Shown in pieces: positions 37,664 to 46,688 of a DNA stretch of 64,000 nt (within the stretch, counting starts at the first letter, position 1; each line of letters opens with the position of its first letter). The notes under the pieces were generated by a model. It searched no databases and was not told where the DNA came from. It saw only the letters and a program-made list of their open reading frames with translations. The position numbers and the translations under genes are program-made. Source of the DNA: Roseateles toxinivorans (lineage in GTDB: Bacteria > Pseudomonadota > Gammaproteobacteria > Burkholderiales > Burkholderiaceae_C); contig CAMDHE010000005.1 of NCBI GenBank assembly GCA_945898095.1, positions 1 to 64,000 of the forward strand. Reading direction: 5' to 3'.

Positions 37664-38560
37664 TCAGGGCTGGCTGAATCGGTCTCCGGGTTTGACGGGG
37701 TCCCTGACCGAAATGATCAGCGCGTAGGAGATCCGCTCGAAGACCTGAAAGACGAACAGGACACCATGGCGCTCATCGGGCAACTGCACTGTTTCGGCGC
37801 TGGCCTTGCCGCGCTCAGCCAGGCGTCGGCCGGCCTGCCAGAGCGACAGCAGATGACCTGGCTCCAGGCCATCGCGCTGGCCCCGGTTCAGCGCCACGAT
37901 CTGGTTTTGTCCTGCATTCAGGCCTTCACCGTATAGCGAGACGATCCGGCCTTCGATCGGTTGGGTGGGTTCATGCGGCAGATAGCGGGCGAAGCTGCGC
38001 TGGGTGAGCGGCACGAGCCTGTCGCCGACGCCGATTTCCTGCCGGGCCGTCTTGATCAGCAGCGTGGCTGGCGCTTGGTCGGTCTGACCGGCATCCATCC
38101 GGCCGGCCCTTGTCAGCTCAGCCGTGCCAAGGTAGGCGGCTTCATGGCCGAGAACCTCTTTGGTGATCGGATCGAGCAGCGGCCTGGTGTTGCGAAAGAC
38201 CCGGTATTCGGTGGCTTGGCTCAGGTCGCCACGAGCGTAGGCCAGATCACCGCGCGATAGCCAGACCCGACCTTCCTGGGTGGCAACGATGCGTGGCGCG
38301 TCGGCCAGCGCAGCGCTGTCAAAAATCAGCGCATCGTTGAGAAAGGGCTCGATCAAATGGACTGCAAGCGCCGTGACGCCGGCCTCGTCGAGCGTTGTTG
38401 TGCGCACCTGAGGTGATAACTTGACGAAAACCTCGGCGCCGGCCTGCGACTCAGCCGCGGCCAAGGAATTGGCGAGGCTCGCGATCAACAGGCAAAGCAG
38501 CCAAGGGCCGGAATGGCGTTGCTGCTCGAGCCGGTGATCCGGCGCTGAGTCAATGGGCAT
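37664..38560 (-). CDS. Exported LysM-family-associated protein that appears to lack the LysM repeat
   Basis: A 298-residue protein from ATG 38560 (AGGAG upstream) with an N-terminal membrane anchor or signal (WLLCLLIASLANSLAAA). The body resembles the C-terminal part of the LysM protein usually found beside dprA in betaproteobacteria (RIVATQEGRVWLSRGDLAYARG, EVLGHEAAYLGTAELT, GDRLVPL, IVALNRGQRDGLEPGHLLSL). The N-terminal LysM domain that normally precedes this (DTLW/NP-type motifs) is not visible; only about 40 residues separate the signal from the body. Confidence 0.75.
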   Translation of the reverse strand: MPIDSAPDHRLEQQRHSGPWLLCLLIASLANSLAAAESQAGAEVFVKLSPQVRTTTLDEAGVTALAVHLIEPFLNDALIFDSAALADAPRIVATQEGRVWLSRGDLAYARGDLSQATEYRVFRNTRPLLDPITKEVLGHEAAYLGTAELTRAGRMDAGQTDQAPATLLIKTARQEIGVGDRLVPLTQRSFARYLPHEPTQPIEGRIVSLYGEGLNAGQNQIVALNRGQRDGLEPGHLLSLWQAGRRLAERGKASAETVQLPDERHGVLFVFQVFERISYALIISVRDPVKPGDRFSQP

Positions 38561-38768
38561 CGGGCTCTCCTGTTGCCGCTGGGCTTGGTGGTTCGGCTTG
38601 TTGGCAGGCCAGTTTCGCGAAGCTTCTGCGGCCAAGCGCCAATTCGGCGAAAATCCCCCCAAGTCGCGACGATTCTGCGCTCTAAGGGAAGCCGTCGCAA
38701 TCAATCAAACATGGGCCTTGGCAGGCATTGGCTAAACAGCCTGTTGCCGGGTCTGGAACGCAAACGCA

Positions 38769-39284
38769 ATGGCGATTTTGAATATCTTGAGGTACCCGGA
38801 TCCGCGTCTGCACCGGGTTGCCAAACCAGTGCTGCTGGTCGATCAGCGCATCCGCGATCTGGCCGACGACATGCTCGAAACCATGTACGAGGCCGAAGGC
38901 GTTGGCCTGGCGGCCAGCCAGGTCGATGTGCACGAGCGTGTGGTCGTCATCGACACCTCGGACGACCATGACCAGCCCTATGTGCTAATCAACCCCGAAT
39001 TGATCGCCAGCAGCGCTGAATTCACCGAGGCCGAGGAAGGGTGCCTGTCGGTGCCGCAGATCTACGACAAGGTGCCTCGGCATTCGCGTGTGACCGTGCG
39101 GGCGCAGGGCCGCGATGGAGTTTGGTTCGAGCTCGAGGCTGATGGCCTGCTGGCGGTCTGCATTCAGCATGAGATGGACCATCTGATGGGCAAGGTCTTC
39201 GTTGAATACCTGAGCCCGCTCAAGCGCGAACGGATCAAGACCAAGATGCTGAAGAAGACCCGCGACGAACAGCCGCGCCGATAG
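38769..39284 (+). CDS. def: Peptide deformylase
   Basis: A 171-residue metalloenzyme removing the N-formyl group from nascent proteins. All three motifs are present: [18 protein letters not shown] and QHEMDHLMG. It is followed after 2 bases by fmt, the usual def-fmt pair, and is divergent from the LysM-family-like gene. Confidence 0.97.
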   Translation: MAILNILRYPDPRLHRVAKPVLLVDQRIRDLADDMLETMYEAEGVGLAASQVDVHERVVVIDTSDDHDQPYVLINPELIASSAEFTEAEEGCLSVPQIYDKVPRHSRVTVRAQGRDGVWFELEADGLLAVCIQHEMDHLMGKVFVEYLSPLKRERIKTKMLKKTRDEQPRR

Positions 39285-39286
39285 GC

Positions 39287-40258
39287 ATGACCGAGCCCAG
39301 GACATTGCGAGTCGCTTTTGCCGGCACGCCCGAATTCGCTGCTGCCGCGCTGGCGGCATTGCCGCCGGCCGGATTCGAGCTCGTGTTGGTGCTGACCCAG
39401 CCCGACCGCCCCGCCGGCCGCGGCATGAAGCTGCAGGCTTCGCCGGTCAAGCAATTCGCGCTCAACCATGGCATCGCAGTCGCGCAGCCACGCAGCCTTC
39501 GGCTCGACGGCAAATATCCGCTCGAAGCCGAAGCGGCGCAACTGGCCCTGCAACAGTCCAGACCTGATGTGATGGTGGTGGCTGCCTATGGCTTGATCCT
39601 GCCGCAATGGGCGCTCGACCTGCCCAGGCTCGGTTGCCTGAATATCCACGCCTCGCTGCTGCCGCGCTGGCGCGGCGCGGCGCCGATCCACCGCGCGATC
39701 GAGGCCGGTGATGCCAGTACCGGCATCACCATCATGCAGATGGATGCAGGCCTGGATACCGGTGCGATGCTGCGGGTCGAAAGCCTGCCGATTGCCCCGG
39801 ATGACACTCAGGCCAGCTTGCATGACCGGCTGGCGTTGCTGGGTAGCCGCATGATTGTCGAGGCCTTGCAGGCATCAGCTCAGGCCCCGCTGCAAGGGAC
39901 GCCGCAGCCAATTGTCGGCATCAGCTATGCGAGCAAGGTTGATAAAGTCGAGGCGCAGATCGATTGGCGCACCGATGCGCAGCAGATCGAGCGCCGCTTG
40001 CGTGCTTTTGACCCGTTTCCCGGCGGACTGGCGATGCTGGACGGCGACCCGATCAAATGCTGGCGCGGTGAGGTCTGCGCCGGAAGCGGCAAGCCCGGCG
40101 AATTGCTGTCGGTCGATGAGACCGGCATCGTCGTTGCTTGCGGCAAGCAGGCCTTGCGCTTGGTCGAGTTGCAGCGCGCCGGTGGCAAAAGGTTGCCTGC
40201 GCGCGCTTTTTTGCAGGCCAGGCCGCTTGCAGCGGGTGCTCAGTTCGACCTGCCCTGA
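39287..40258 (+). CDS. fmt: Methionyl-tRNA formyltransferase
   Basis: A 323-residue enzyme that formylates initiator Met-tRNA using 10-formyl-THF. Motifs include [50 protein letters not shown] with catalytic Asn/His, and [17 protein letters not shown]. The C-terminal tRNA-binding domain is complete. Immediately downstream of def. Confidence 0.97.
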   Translation: MTEPRTLRVAFAGTPEFAAAALAALPPAGFELVLVLTQPDRPAGRGMKLQASPVKQFALNHGIAVAQPRSLRLDGKYPLEAEAAQLALQQSRPDVMVVAAYGLILPQWALDLPRLGCLNIHASLLPRWRGAAPIHRAIEAGDASTGITIMQMDAGLDTGAMLRVESLPIAPDDTQASLHDRLALLGSRMIVEALQASAQAPLQGTPQPIVGISYASKVDKVEAQIDWRTDAQQIERRLRAFDPFPGGLAMLDGDPIKCWRGEVCAGSGKPGELLSVDETGIVVACGKQALRLVELQRAGGKRLPARAFLQARPLAAGAQFDLP

Positions 40259-40378
40259 ACGTCCCGCCCGTCACCGCCTGCATTCTGTCCCGGGCGATCT
40301 GCAGTCCGTCATGCATGGACTGTTCGGAAGGCTTGAAACAAGCCATGCTGCGCTACCTTGACTGAATGAGAACAACAT

Positions 40379-41134
40379 ATGCTGAAGCGTTTCGCACTCA
40401 TCGTTACTGTGCTGCTGGCCACCGCAGGCTCGGCCCAGGCCTGGAGTTGGCATTTCAACTGGGGTGGCGGCGATACCGTCAAGGGCTCGGGCGAGATCAG
40501 CAGTGAAGCACGCGAACTCGGCCAGTTTGACGGCATAGCTTTGTCTGGCGACTTCAAGGTGCAAGTGCGCCAGGCTGAGGTCAGCAAGATCACCTTGCAG
40601 GCCGACAAGAATTTGCTGCCGCTGATCGAGACCCGCATCGTCGAAGGCAATAAAGGCCGCATTCTGGAGATTGCAGCCAAACGCGGCAGTAATTTGTCGG
40701 GCACCGTGACGCCGGTGATCAAGCTGGAAATGCCGCGCTTGCGAGTGGTTTCCATCAATGGCTCTGGCGATATGCGGGTTGAGGCGATGAAGACCCCCGA
40801 GCTTGAGGCCAACATTGCCGGTTCGGGCAAACTCGAGTTCGTCAACTTGAGCAGCGATTCGGTGAGCTTGAAAATTGCCGGCAGCGGCGACATCCTGGCC
40901 AGCGGCCAGGCCGGCACGCTGAGCATTTCTGTGGCGGGTTCGGGTGATGTGAAAGCGCATGGCCTGGAGGCCAAGGATGTCAAGATCAGCATTGCCGGAA
41001 GCGGCAACGCCGAAGTCAGCGCCAGCCGCACACTCAAGGTGTCGATCGCCGGCAGTGGCGATGTCAGCTATGCCGGCTCACCCGAGGCCAGCATCTCGGT
41101 GGCAGGGAGCGGCAAGGTTCGCGCGAAGCCTTAG
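40379..41134 (+). CDS. Exported GIN-domain (DUF2807) beta-helix protein
   Basis: A 251-residue protein with a signal peptide (MLKRFALIVTVLLATAGSAQ, cleavage near AQA-WS). The body is a DUF2807 head-GIN domain made of at least seven repeats of about 19-20 residues with the core xIAGSGxxxV (for example SVAGSGDVKAHG, SIAGSGNAEVSAS, SIAGSGDVSYAG), forming a predicted parallel beta-helix. Periplasmic or surface role unknown; the name 'putative auto-transporter adhesin' given to the family is not supported by a visible translocator. Confidence 0.85.
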   Translation: MLKRFALIVTVLLATAGSAQAWSWHFNWGGGDTVKGSGEISSEARELGQFDGIALSGDFKVQVRQAEVSKITLQADKNLLPLIETRIVEGNKGRILEIAAKRGSNLSGTVTPVIKLEMPRLRVVSINGSGDMRVEAMKTPELEANIAGSGKLEFVNLSSDSVSLKIAGSGDILASGQAGTLSISVAGSGDVKAHGLEAKDVKISIAGSGNAEVSASRTLKVSIAGSGDVSYAGSPEASISVAGSGKVRAKP

Positions 41135-41148
41135 ACGACAATCGGGGC

Positions 41149-41883
41149 ATGTCCCTGTCAATTGCTGCGCAATGGCGCCACCCGGAATTCAAACGCGCAG
41201 CGCTCGACATGCTGAGTATCAACCTGGGCATTTCGGCCTGGGGGCTGGTAACCGGCGTCGCGATGGTCAAGAGCGGCATGAGCGTGACCCTGGCACTGAT
41301 GATGAGTCTGCTCGTTTTTGCCGGCAGTTCGCAGCTGGCGGCGCTGCCGTTGATCGCCAGTGGCGCGCCCTTGTGGGTGATTTGGGCGACGGCATTTTGC
41401 GTCAATCTTCGCTTTGTGATTTTCAGCGTGCAGTGGCGCATTGCATTCGGCCATCTGCCCAGGGCCAGAAGAATATTGATGGTTTACTTCGCCGCTGATC
41501 TGAACTATGTGACTTTCCTGAGGCGCTTTCCTGACCTGGCGCCATGCCCTGAGCAGGAACCTTATTTCTGGGGCGGCGTGGCCGTCAACTGGTCGACCTG
41601 GCAAATCCCTTCGATCGCAGGCATTTTGCTGGCGAATCATGTGCCGACTCAATGGGGCCTGGGCTTCGCTGGTGTGCTGGCCTTGCTGGGCCTGCTCTAC
41701 ACCATGCTGAATGACCGCAAGGCCTGGGTGACCGCGGCAATTGCTGGTTGCGCAGCAATCGCTGCCTATGGTCTGCCTTTGCATTTGAATATCGTGGTGG
41801 CGATCGCCGCAGCGGTCAGCGCCGGTCTCCTGCTTGAACAATGGCGGCCTGATGCGCCCCCCGGCGCTGAGGGACGTCAATGA
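41149..41883 (+). CDS. azlC: AzlC-family branched-chain amino acid exporter subunit
   Basis: A 244-residue membrane protein with about six helices and the AzlC core (LGISAWGLVTGVAMVKSGMS, LVFAGSSQLAALPLIASGAP, FCVNLRFVIFSVQW). AzlC and AzlD together form a branched-chain amino acid exporter in characterised systems. The start overlaps downstream azlD at its stop (ATGA). Confidence 0.9.
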   Translation: MSLSIAAQWRHPEFKRAALDMLSINLGISAWGLVTGVAMVKSGMSVTLALMMSLLVFAGSSQLAALPLIASGAPLWVIWATAFCVNLRFVIFSVQWRIAFGHLPRARRILMVYFAADLNYVTFLRRFPDLAPCPEQEPYFWGGVAVNWSTWQIPSIAGILLANHVPTQWGLGFAGVLALLGLLYTMLNDRKAWVTAAIAGCAAIAAYGLPLHLNIVVAIAAAVSAGLLLEQWRPDAPPGAEGRQ

Positions 41884-42209
41884 GCGATGCTGAAACGGCG
41901 CTGGCGATTCTGGGCTTGGGCGCAATCACATTGCTGACGCGTTGCTTCTTCTTGATCAGCAACCAGTCGCAGCCATTGCCGGATTGGCTCAAGCAAGGAC
42001 TGCGCTATGCCCCGCTGGCCGCCTTGGCTGCTGTCATCCTGCCCGAAATTTTCATCACCCAAGGTCATTTGATCGACAGCTGGAAAGATGCCAGGCTCTT
42101 TGCCGCGGCAGTCGGTACAGCATATTTCGTTTGGCGTCGCGGCATCCTCGGCACCATTTTGAGTGGCACGGCAGTAATGCTTTTGTTGCGCATCGGTCTG
42201 GGTTGGTAA
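41880..42209 (+). CDS. azlD: AzlD-family small membrane subunit
   Basis: A 109-residue, three-to-four-helix partner of AzlC (LGLGAITLLTRCFFLIS, LRYAPLAALAAVILPEI). The 4-base overlap with azlC indicates coupled translation and equimolar synthesis. Confidence 0.88.
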   Translation: MSDAETALAILGLGAITLLTRCFFLISNQSQPLPDWLKQGLRYAPLAALAAVILPEIFITQGHLIDSWKDARLFAAAVGTAYFVWRRGILGTILSGTAVMLLLRIGLGW

Positions 42210-42242
42210 GCTCACGGGATTGTCAATTCCAAGCAGGTGTCC

Positions 42243-43436
42243 ATGAACGTTCTTCGATTTTCCGATCTGATTGCTGCCGGCAAGGTGGCTGGCAAGCGCG
42301 TTTTCATTCGCGCTGACCTCAATGTGCCGCAGGACGCTGCCGGCAATATCACCGAAGACACGCGCATCCGCGCCAGCCTGCCCTGCATCGAACTCGCGTT
42401 GCAGGCCGGTGCAGCGGTGATGGTGACCTCACATCTGGGGCGGCCGACCGAGGGCGAGTTCAAGCCGGCTGATTCATTGGCGCCGGTGGCCAAGCGCTTG
42501 GGCGAGTTGCTGGGCCGCGAAGTGATTTTGCAGGCCGACTGGGTCGACGGCGTTGCCATCGTTCCGGGGCAGTTGCTGCTGCTGGAAAACTGCCGCCTGA
42601 ACCCGGGTGAAAAGAAGAACAGTGAAATCTTGGCGCGCAAGATGGCCGCGCTTTGCGACATCTTTGTCCATGACGCTTTCGGCACCGCCCACCGTGCCGA
42701 AGCATCGACCTATGGCATTGCCCAATATGCTCCGATCGCCTGTGCCGGCCCCTTGCTGGCGGCCGAGATCGATGCCATTTCCAAGGCGCTGGCCAAGCCA
42801 CAACGGCCCTTGATCGCGATCGTTGCCGGTTCCAAGGTATCGAGCAAGCTGACGATTCTGCGGGCTTTGTCGGCCAATGTCGACGGGTTGATCGTCGGCG
42901 GTGGCATTGCCAATACGTTCATGTTGGCGGCTGGTTTGAAGATCGGCAAATCGCTGGCTGAGCCCGACCTGCTCGAAGAAGCGCGGGCCGTGATCGCTGC
43001 GATGCAGGCCCGCGGTGCAGCGGTGCCTATCCCTGTCGACGTGGTGGTCGCCAAACGTTTTGCCGCCGATGCTGAAGCCACGGTCAAAGCCGCCGACGAG
43101 GTCGCCGACGATGATCTGATCCTCGACATCGGACCCCGCACTGCCGCGCTGCTGGCCGAGCAGTTGAAGGCTGCCGGCACCATTGTCTGGAACGGGCCGG
43201 TCGGCGTCTTCGAAGTCCCTGCATTTGCCCATGGCACCGAAACGATCGCCCGGGCGATCGCAGCGTCCAATGCCTTTTCGATCGCCGGCGGCGGCGACAC
43301 CCTGGCGGCGATCGCCAAATATGGTATCGAGCAGGACATCGGCTATATCTCCACCGGCGGCGGCGCCTTCCTCGAGGTCCTCGAAGGCAAAACCCTGCCC
43401 GCCTTCGAGATTCTGAGCAAGCGCGCCCAAGGGTGA
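42243..43436 (+). CDS. pgk: Phosphoglycerate kinase
   Basis: A 397-residue glycolytic and gluconeogenic enzyme interconverting 1,3-bisphosphoglycerate and 3-phosphoglycerate. Motifs are [59 protein letters not shown] and the C-terminal [15 protein letters not shown] 42243 is used; a GTG two codons upstream is possible. The stop codon lies inside a 13-base inverted repeat. In related genomes pyk and fba usually follow; here the electron-transfer cluster intervenes. Confidence 0.97.
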   Translation: MNVLRFSDLIAAGKVAGKRVFIRADLNVPQDAAGNITEDTRIRASLPCIELALQAGAAVMVTSHLGRPTEGEFKPADSLAPVAKRLGELLGREVILQADWVDGVAIVPGQLLLLENCRLNPGEKKNSEILARKMAALCDIFVHDAFGTAHRAEASTYGIAQYAPIACAGPLLAAEIDAISKALAKPQRPLIAIVAGSKVSSKLTILRALSANVDGLIVGGGIANTFMLAAGLKIGKSLAEPDLLEEARAVIAAMQARGAAVPIPVDVVVAKRFAADAEATVKAADEVADDDLILDIGPRTAALLAEQLKAAGTIVWNGPVGVFEVPAFAHGTETIARAIAASNAFSIAGGGDTLAAIAKYGIEQDIGYISTGGGAFLEVLEGKTLPAFEILSKRAQG

Positions 43437-43453
43437 CTGCTCACCCTTGGGCG
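43424..43453 (+). terminator. Hairpin spanning the pgk stop codon
   Basis: CGCCCAAGGGTGA and its exact inverse TCACCCTTGGGCG are separated by 4 bases. There is no U-tract. The right arm is also the first 13 bases of a 74-base tandem repeat, so a second copy 74 bases downstream could pair as an alternative. Confidence 0.6.
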
Positions 43454-43602
43454 GCTTGCGAAGGCCTGGACGCATGCTTGCGGCCGGGCTGAGCCGGCGC
43501 GCGTTCGAAGGTTTTCACCCTTGGGCGGCTTGCGAAGGCCTGGATTCGTGCTTGCGGCCGGGCTGAGCCGGCGCTCGTTCCCAGGTTCTCGCCCTTTGCC
43601 GG
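43441..43602. repeat. Tandem 74-base repeats, two copies plus a partial third
   Basis: Unit 1 runs 43441-43514 and unit 2 runs 43515-43588. The first 29 bases and a central CTTGCGGCCGGGCTGAGCC block (43477-43495 and 43551-43569) are identical. A degenerate third start (TCGCCCTTTGCCGG) follows at 43589 in phase. It borders pgk on the side of the cytochrome cluster. Confidence 0.85.
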
Positions 43603-43953
43603 CTCTTCTTGCCTTCTTGCAAGTTCTCGTCCCGCAACTGCCGGCTGGCCTTGATATGCGCTGAGCAGCGCTGCCTGGTCGCCGGTTTGATTTCAGGCCC
43701 TTGAGCTTGGCATCCCGGCTCGCATTGCTGCAGTTGAACAAGGGCGGCTCATTGACCAGAGGCAAGGTACTGGCAGCTACAACCATGCCCTGCCTTCAAC
43801 CCAGCGCAGACTTTTTCTTGATTTCCAGGCTGCAGCGCTCTCAAGTTGAGCCGGGATATTGCTTTGTCATTGCCCCGTGCCTTGTTTGGATTGAATCAGT
43901 TATCAAGTGATCTGCTTTTTTTGGGGGTAAGTGAAATTACGAATTACCCGAAC

Positions 43954-43967
43954 CTGTCATAGATCAA
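43954..43967 (-). promoter_or_regulatory. FNR/Dnr-type half-conserved box upstream of the cytochrome cluster
   Basis: On the minus strand this reads TTGATCTATGACAG, matching the Dnr/Anr-type sequence TTGATCTAGGTCAA at 11 of 14 positions; the first half-site TTGAT is perfect, the second degenerate. It lies about 140 bases upstream of the first cytochrome start. Oxygen- or nitric-oxide-responsive control is inferred. Confidence 0.4.
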
Positions 43968-44107
43968 TGTCTTGAAACACCTTGGGGATACCCTCCATCG
44001 AACTGGATTGCGATGAAAAGTTCGACGACATCCCGAAAGCGAGCGAAGGGGAGACGAGTCTCTCGCAGCGCTTTGTAACTGACAACAACGACTGGAAGGT
44101 CTGCGCT

Positions 44108-44458
44108 ATGAAATCCCTGAATTTCCCTCGAACGCTGAAGGTCTGCTTGCTTGCCCTTGGCGCGATGTTCATGTCCCAGTCTGTGCTGGCGGTCGACGAA
44201 GCCGCCGCGCAGGCCCTGGCCAAGAAAAGTGATTGTCTCAAGTGCCACTCGGTCGAAAAGGAAAAGAAGGGTCCTTCGTACAAGAAGATTTCGGCCAAGT
44301 ACAAGGGCAAGGCCGATGGGGAAGCAAGCATCATTAAAAACATCACCACCGGCCCCAAAGTCAAGCTTGATGACGGCTCTGAAGAAGACCACAAAATCAT
44401 CAAGACCAAGGATGAAGCCGCGATCAAGAACCTGGCTCAGTGGATCTTGTCCCAGTAG
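44108..44458 (+). CDS. Periplasmic monoheme cytochrome c lacking a Met ligand
   Basis: A 116-residue exported cytochrome. ATG 44108 with GGAAGG upstream; signal peptide of about 28 residues (cleavage near VLA-VD). One heme motif, CLKCH at residues 43-47. The mature chain contains no methionine at all, so the usual Met sixth ligand of class I cytochromes is impossible; a His in the EEDHKIIK segment, where Met normally falls, is the best candidate. That predicts bis-His coordination and a low potential. It is the first gene of the electron-transfer cluster and a likely periplasmic shuttle between the inner-membrane protein and MtrA. Confidence 0.88.
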   Translation: MKSLNFPRTLKVCLLALGAMFMSQSVLAVDEAAAQALAKKSDCLKCHSVEKEKKGPSYKKISAKYKGKADGEASIIKNITTGPKVKLDDGSEEDHKIIKTKDEAAIKNLAQWILSQ

Positions 44459-44543
44459 CAACAGGCCTGGCTCGGCGCGACCGCGCCGGCCGCGTTCGCC
44501 CGCAGCGGCGCCATAGAAGAAGAACAAAACAAGAGAGCTATCC

Positions 44544-46550
44544 ATGCGTGTGAAGCATCTTGCAAGGGCCGCTTGGGCCGCTTGCCTCAGTCTTGCGTTG
44601 GTGCTGATGATCTTGAGTCCGGCCGCTACAGCCGGTACAACCGAGTTGCTCGACAACGCGGGCTGTCTGAGTTGTCACAATGGACAGACCCGAAAACTCG
44701 AGTTGCTTGACGAAAAAGGCAAGTTACAGCCGATGCTTGTCGTGGCGCCTGCCAAGTACGCCTCCAGCGTCCACGCCGAGATGCAATGCGTTGCCTGTCA
44801 CATTGGTATCACCGATCAGCCTAAAGCCGGTGCCTCGCACCAACTGGCGAGCGCAGCCGCTGGCAAGTCGGCCAGCTGTTCCGATTGCCACCGCAAACTC
44901 TGGGATGCGGCCAAGCAAGACAACAACGCAGCTGCCAAGCCGCGGCTGGGCCTGGTTGCCGAGAACATCAGCGCTTACGACAAGTCCTTCCACGCGCGGC
45001 CGAGCAAGGCTGACAAGGCCAAGGTGAACGCGACCTGCGACGGCTGCCACGACACGCACAGTTTCAGCATTCCCACCAAGAGCAGCCCGGCGCATGCCGA
45101 GTGGCGCCTTCAGAGCGCGGCGATGTGCGGCGAGAAATGCCACAGCGACGAGTTGGAGGAGTACAGCGGATCGATCCACGGCAAGGAGGCGCTCGGCAAG
45201 CACAATTTGAAAGCGGCGGTTTGTACCGATTGCCACTCAGCCCATGAGGTCGGCAACACCTCGATCGCGTCGGTCAAGCTGGCGATCACAGCGAGCTGCG
45301 GCAGCTGCCACGAAGACAATTACAAGTCCTACAAAGCCACTTACCATGGCCAGATCAGCACGCTGGGCTATGCAAACACGGCCAAATGCTTTGATTGCCA
45401 TGGCAGCCACGGCATTCTGGCGGTCAAGGATCCGGACTCCAAGGTTCATCCCGACAATCGCTTGGAAACCTGCAAGACCTGCCACAACGGCAAGAAGGAC
45501 ATCGGCGTTGCAACAGCCGGTTTCGCCACGTTCCAACCGCATGCGACGACCAATGACTTTGCACGCTACCCACAGGTCTGGATCGGCTGGCAGATCATGG
45601 TTCAGCTGCTGGTTGGCACGTTCGGCTTCTTCTGGTTGCACACGCTGCTGTGGTTCTATCGTGAATACACCGACCGCAAGCATGCGAAGCTGCGTCCCCA
45701 TGTGAAGCTGACGGCATTGCCGACTGGACAACAGGGCAAGCATGTCCAGCGCTTCAGCCGCACCTGGCGTATTGCCCACATCACCTTCGCGCTCAGCCTG
45801 ATGATCCTCACGTTGACCGGGATGCCCTTGTTCTATCCTGATGTGGCCTGGGCGCCGGTTGTGATGAAGGCGCTCGGTGGCCCGGCAATGGCCGGGCTGA
45901 TCCACCGGATCAATGCGGTGGTCTTTGCCGGCGTGTTCTTCTGGCACATCATCTACATGGCGGTGGGCATCTACCGCAAGCGCGCCACTTGGCGCTGGTT
46001 CGGGCCCGATTCAATGATTCCGAATTTGCAGGACGCCAAGGACATGCTCGCCATGTTCAAGTGGTTCTTCGGCAAGGGGCCGCGTCCTGTGTTCGACCGC
46101 TGGACCTATTGGGAGAAGTTCGACTATTGGGCGCCATTCTGGGGTGTGACGATCATCGGCGTCAGCGGCTTGATGATGTGGTTGCCGGGCCTCACGGCGA
46201 CCTACCTGCCCGGCTGGGTATTCAACGTCGCTGCCATCTTCCACGGTGAAGAAGCCTTCCTCGCGGTGGTGTTCCTATTCACCGTGCACTTCTTCAACAA
46301 TCACTTCCGCCCCGACAAGTTCCCGATCGATATCGTGATGTTCACCGGCACGATGAGCTTGGAGCATTTCAAGCGCGAACACGCGTTGCAATACCAGCGT
46401 CTGGTTGACAGCGGTCAACTCTCGAAGCACTTGATCGATGCGCCATCGGCGCCGATGACCTTCGCTTCAAAACTGTTGGGTTTTACGCTGATCGCGATCG
46501 GCCTGACGTTGTTATCGGGGGTTGCTGTCGGCTTCTTTAGTGGTGGTTGA
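44544..46550 (+). CDS. Nonaheme c-type / b-type cytochrome fusion, CbcL-like quinol oxidoreductase
   Basis: A 668-residue inner-membrane protein. After a signal sequence (about 1-31), a periplasmic domain (about 40-325) carries nine c-heme motifs: CLSCH, CVACH, CSDCH, CDGCH, CGEKCH, CTDCH, CGSCH, CFDCH and CKTCH, the fifth being a CX3CH variant. The C-terminal half (about 350-665) has six or so transmembrane helices of the cytochrome b561/hydrogenase b-subunit type, with His residues in helices (WLHTLLWF, RIAHITF, GLIHRINAV, FFWHIIY, TVHFFNNHF) suitable for b-heme ligation. The architecture matches Geobacter CbcL, which passes quinol electrons to periplasmic cytochromes. Here it would take the place of CymA. 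Confidence 0.87.
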   Translation: MRVKHLARAAWAACLSLALVLMILSPAATAGTTELLDNAGCLSCHNGQTRKLELLDEKGKLQPMLVVAPAKYASSVHAEMQCVACHIGITDQPKAGASHQLASAAAGKSASCSDCHRKLWDAAKQDNNAAAKPRLGLVAENISAYDKSFHARPSKADKAKVNATCDGCHDTHSFSIPTKSSPAHAEWRLQSAAMCGEKCHSDELEEYSGSIHGKEALGKHNLKAAVCTDCHSAHEVGNTSIASVKLAITASCGSCHEDNYKSYKATYHGQISTLGYANTAKCFDCHGSHGILAVKDPDSKVHPDNRLETCKTCHNGKKDIGVATAGFATFQPHATTNDFARYPQVWIGWQIMVQLLVGTFGFFWLHTLLWFYREYTDRKHAKLRPHVKLTALPTGQQGKHVQRFSRTWRIAHITFALSLMILTLTGMPLFYPDVAWAPVVMKALGGPAMAGLIHRINAVVFAGVFFWHIIYMAVGIYRKRATWRWFGPDSMIPNLQDAKDMLAMFKWFFGKGPRPVFDRWTYWEKFDYWAPFWGVTIIGVSGLMMWLPGLTATYLPGWVFNVAAIFHGEEAFLAVVFLFTVHFFNNHFRPDKFPIDIVMFTGTMSLEHFKREHALQYQRLVDSGQLSKHLIDAPSAPMTFASKLLGFTLIAIGLTLLSGVAVGFFSGG

Positions 46551-46688
46551 TTTAGAGCATGTTTGGCCGGTAGATCAGACGTACAAGCTCAAGTATGACT
46601 TGAATTCACTTGACTGAGCCGAGAGAAAAAGGCTGTGCCGAGTGGTGGGTTTTGTTGTTGGTTCTGTCAACGAAAGACGGAGGAATAC

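Larger units (their letters stand above)
43437..44107. other. Long non-coding interval between pgk and the electron-transfer cluster
   Basis: About 670 bases without a convincing gene. It contains the tandem 74-base repeats next to pgk, then degenerate sequence with only a short implausible open frame, then a more AT-rich stretch just upstream of the cytochrome gene with the FNR-like site. It looks like an insertion junction. Confidence 0.6.

Noticed and set aside
40379-41134. AGSG-rich repeats considered as a DNA-level tandem repeat
   Set aside because: The repeats are degenerate at DNA level and are explained by the beta-helix rungs of the DUF2807 protein.
43441-43602. The 74-base units considered as a CRISPR array
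   Set aside because: The units are head-to-tail without unique spacers, and there are no cas genes.
43701-43910. A 69-codon frame in the pgk-cytochrome interval
   Set aside because: No ribosome-binding site, no recognisable domain, and the interval looks degenerate.
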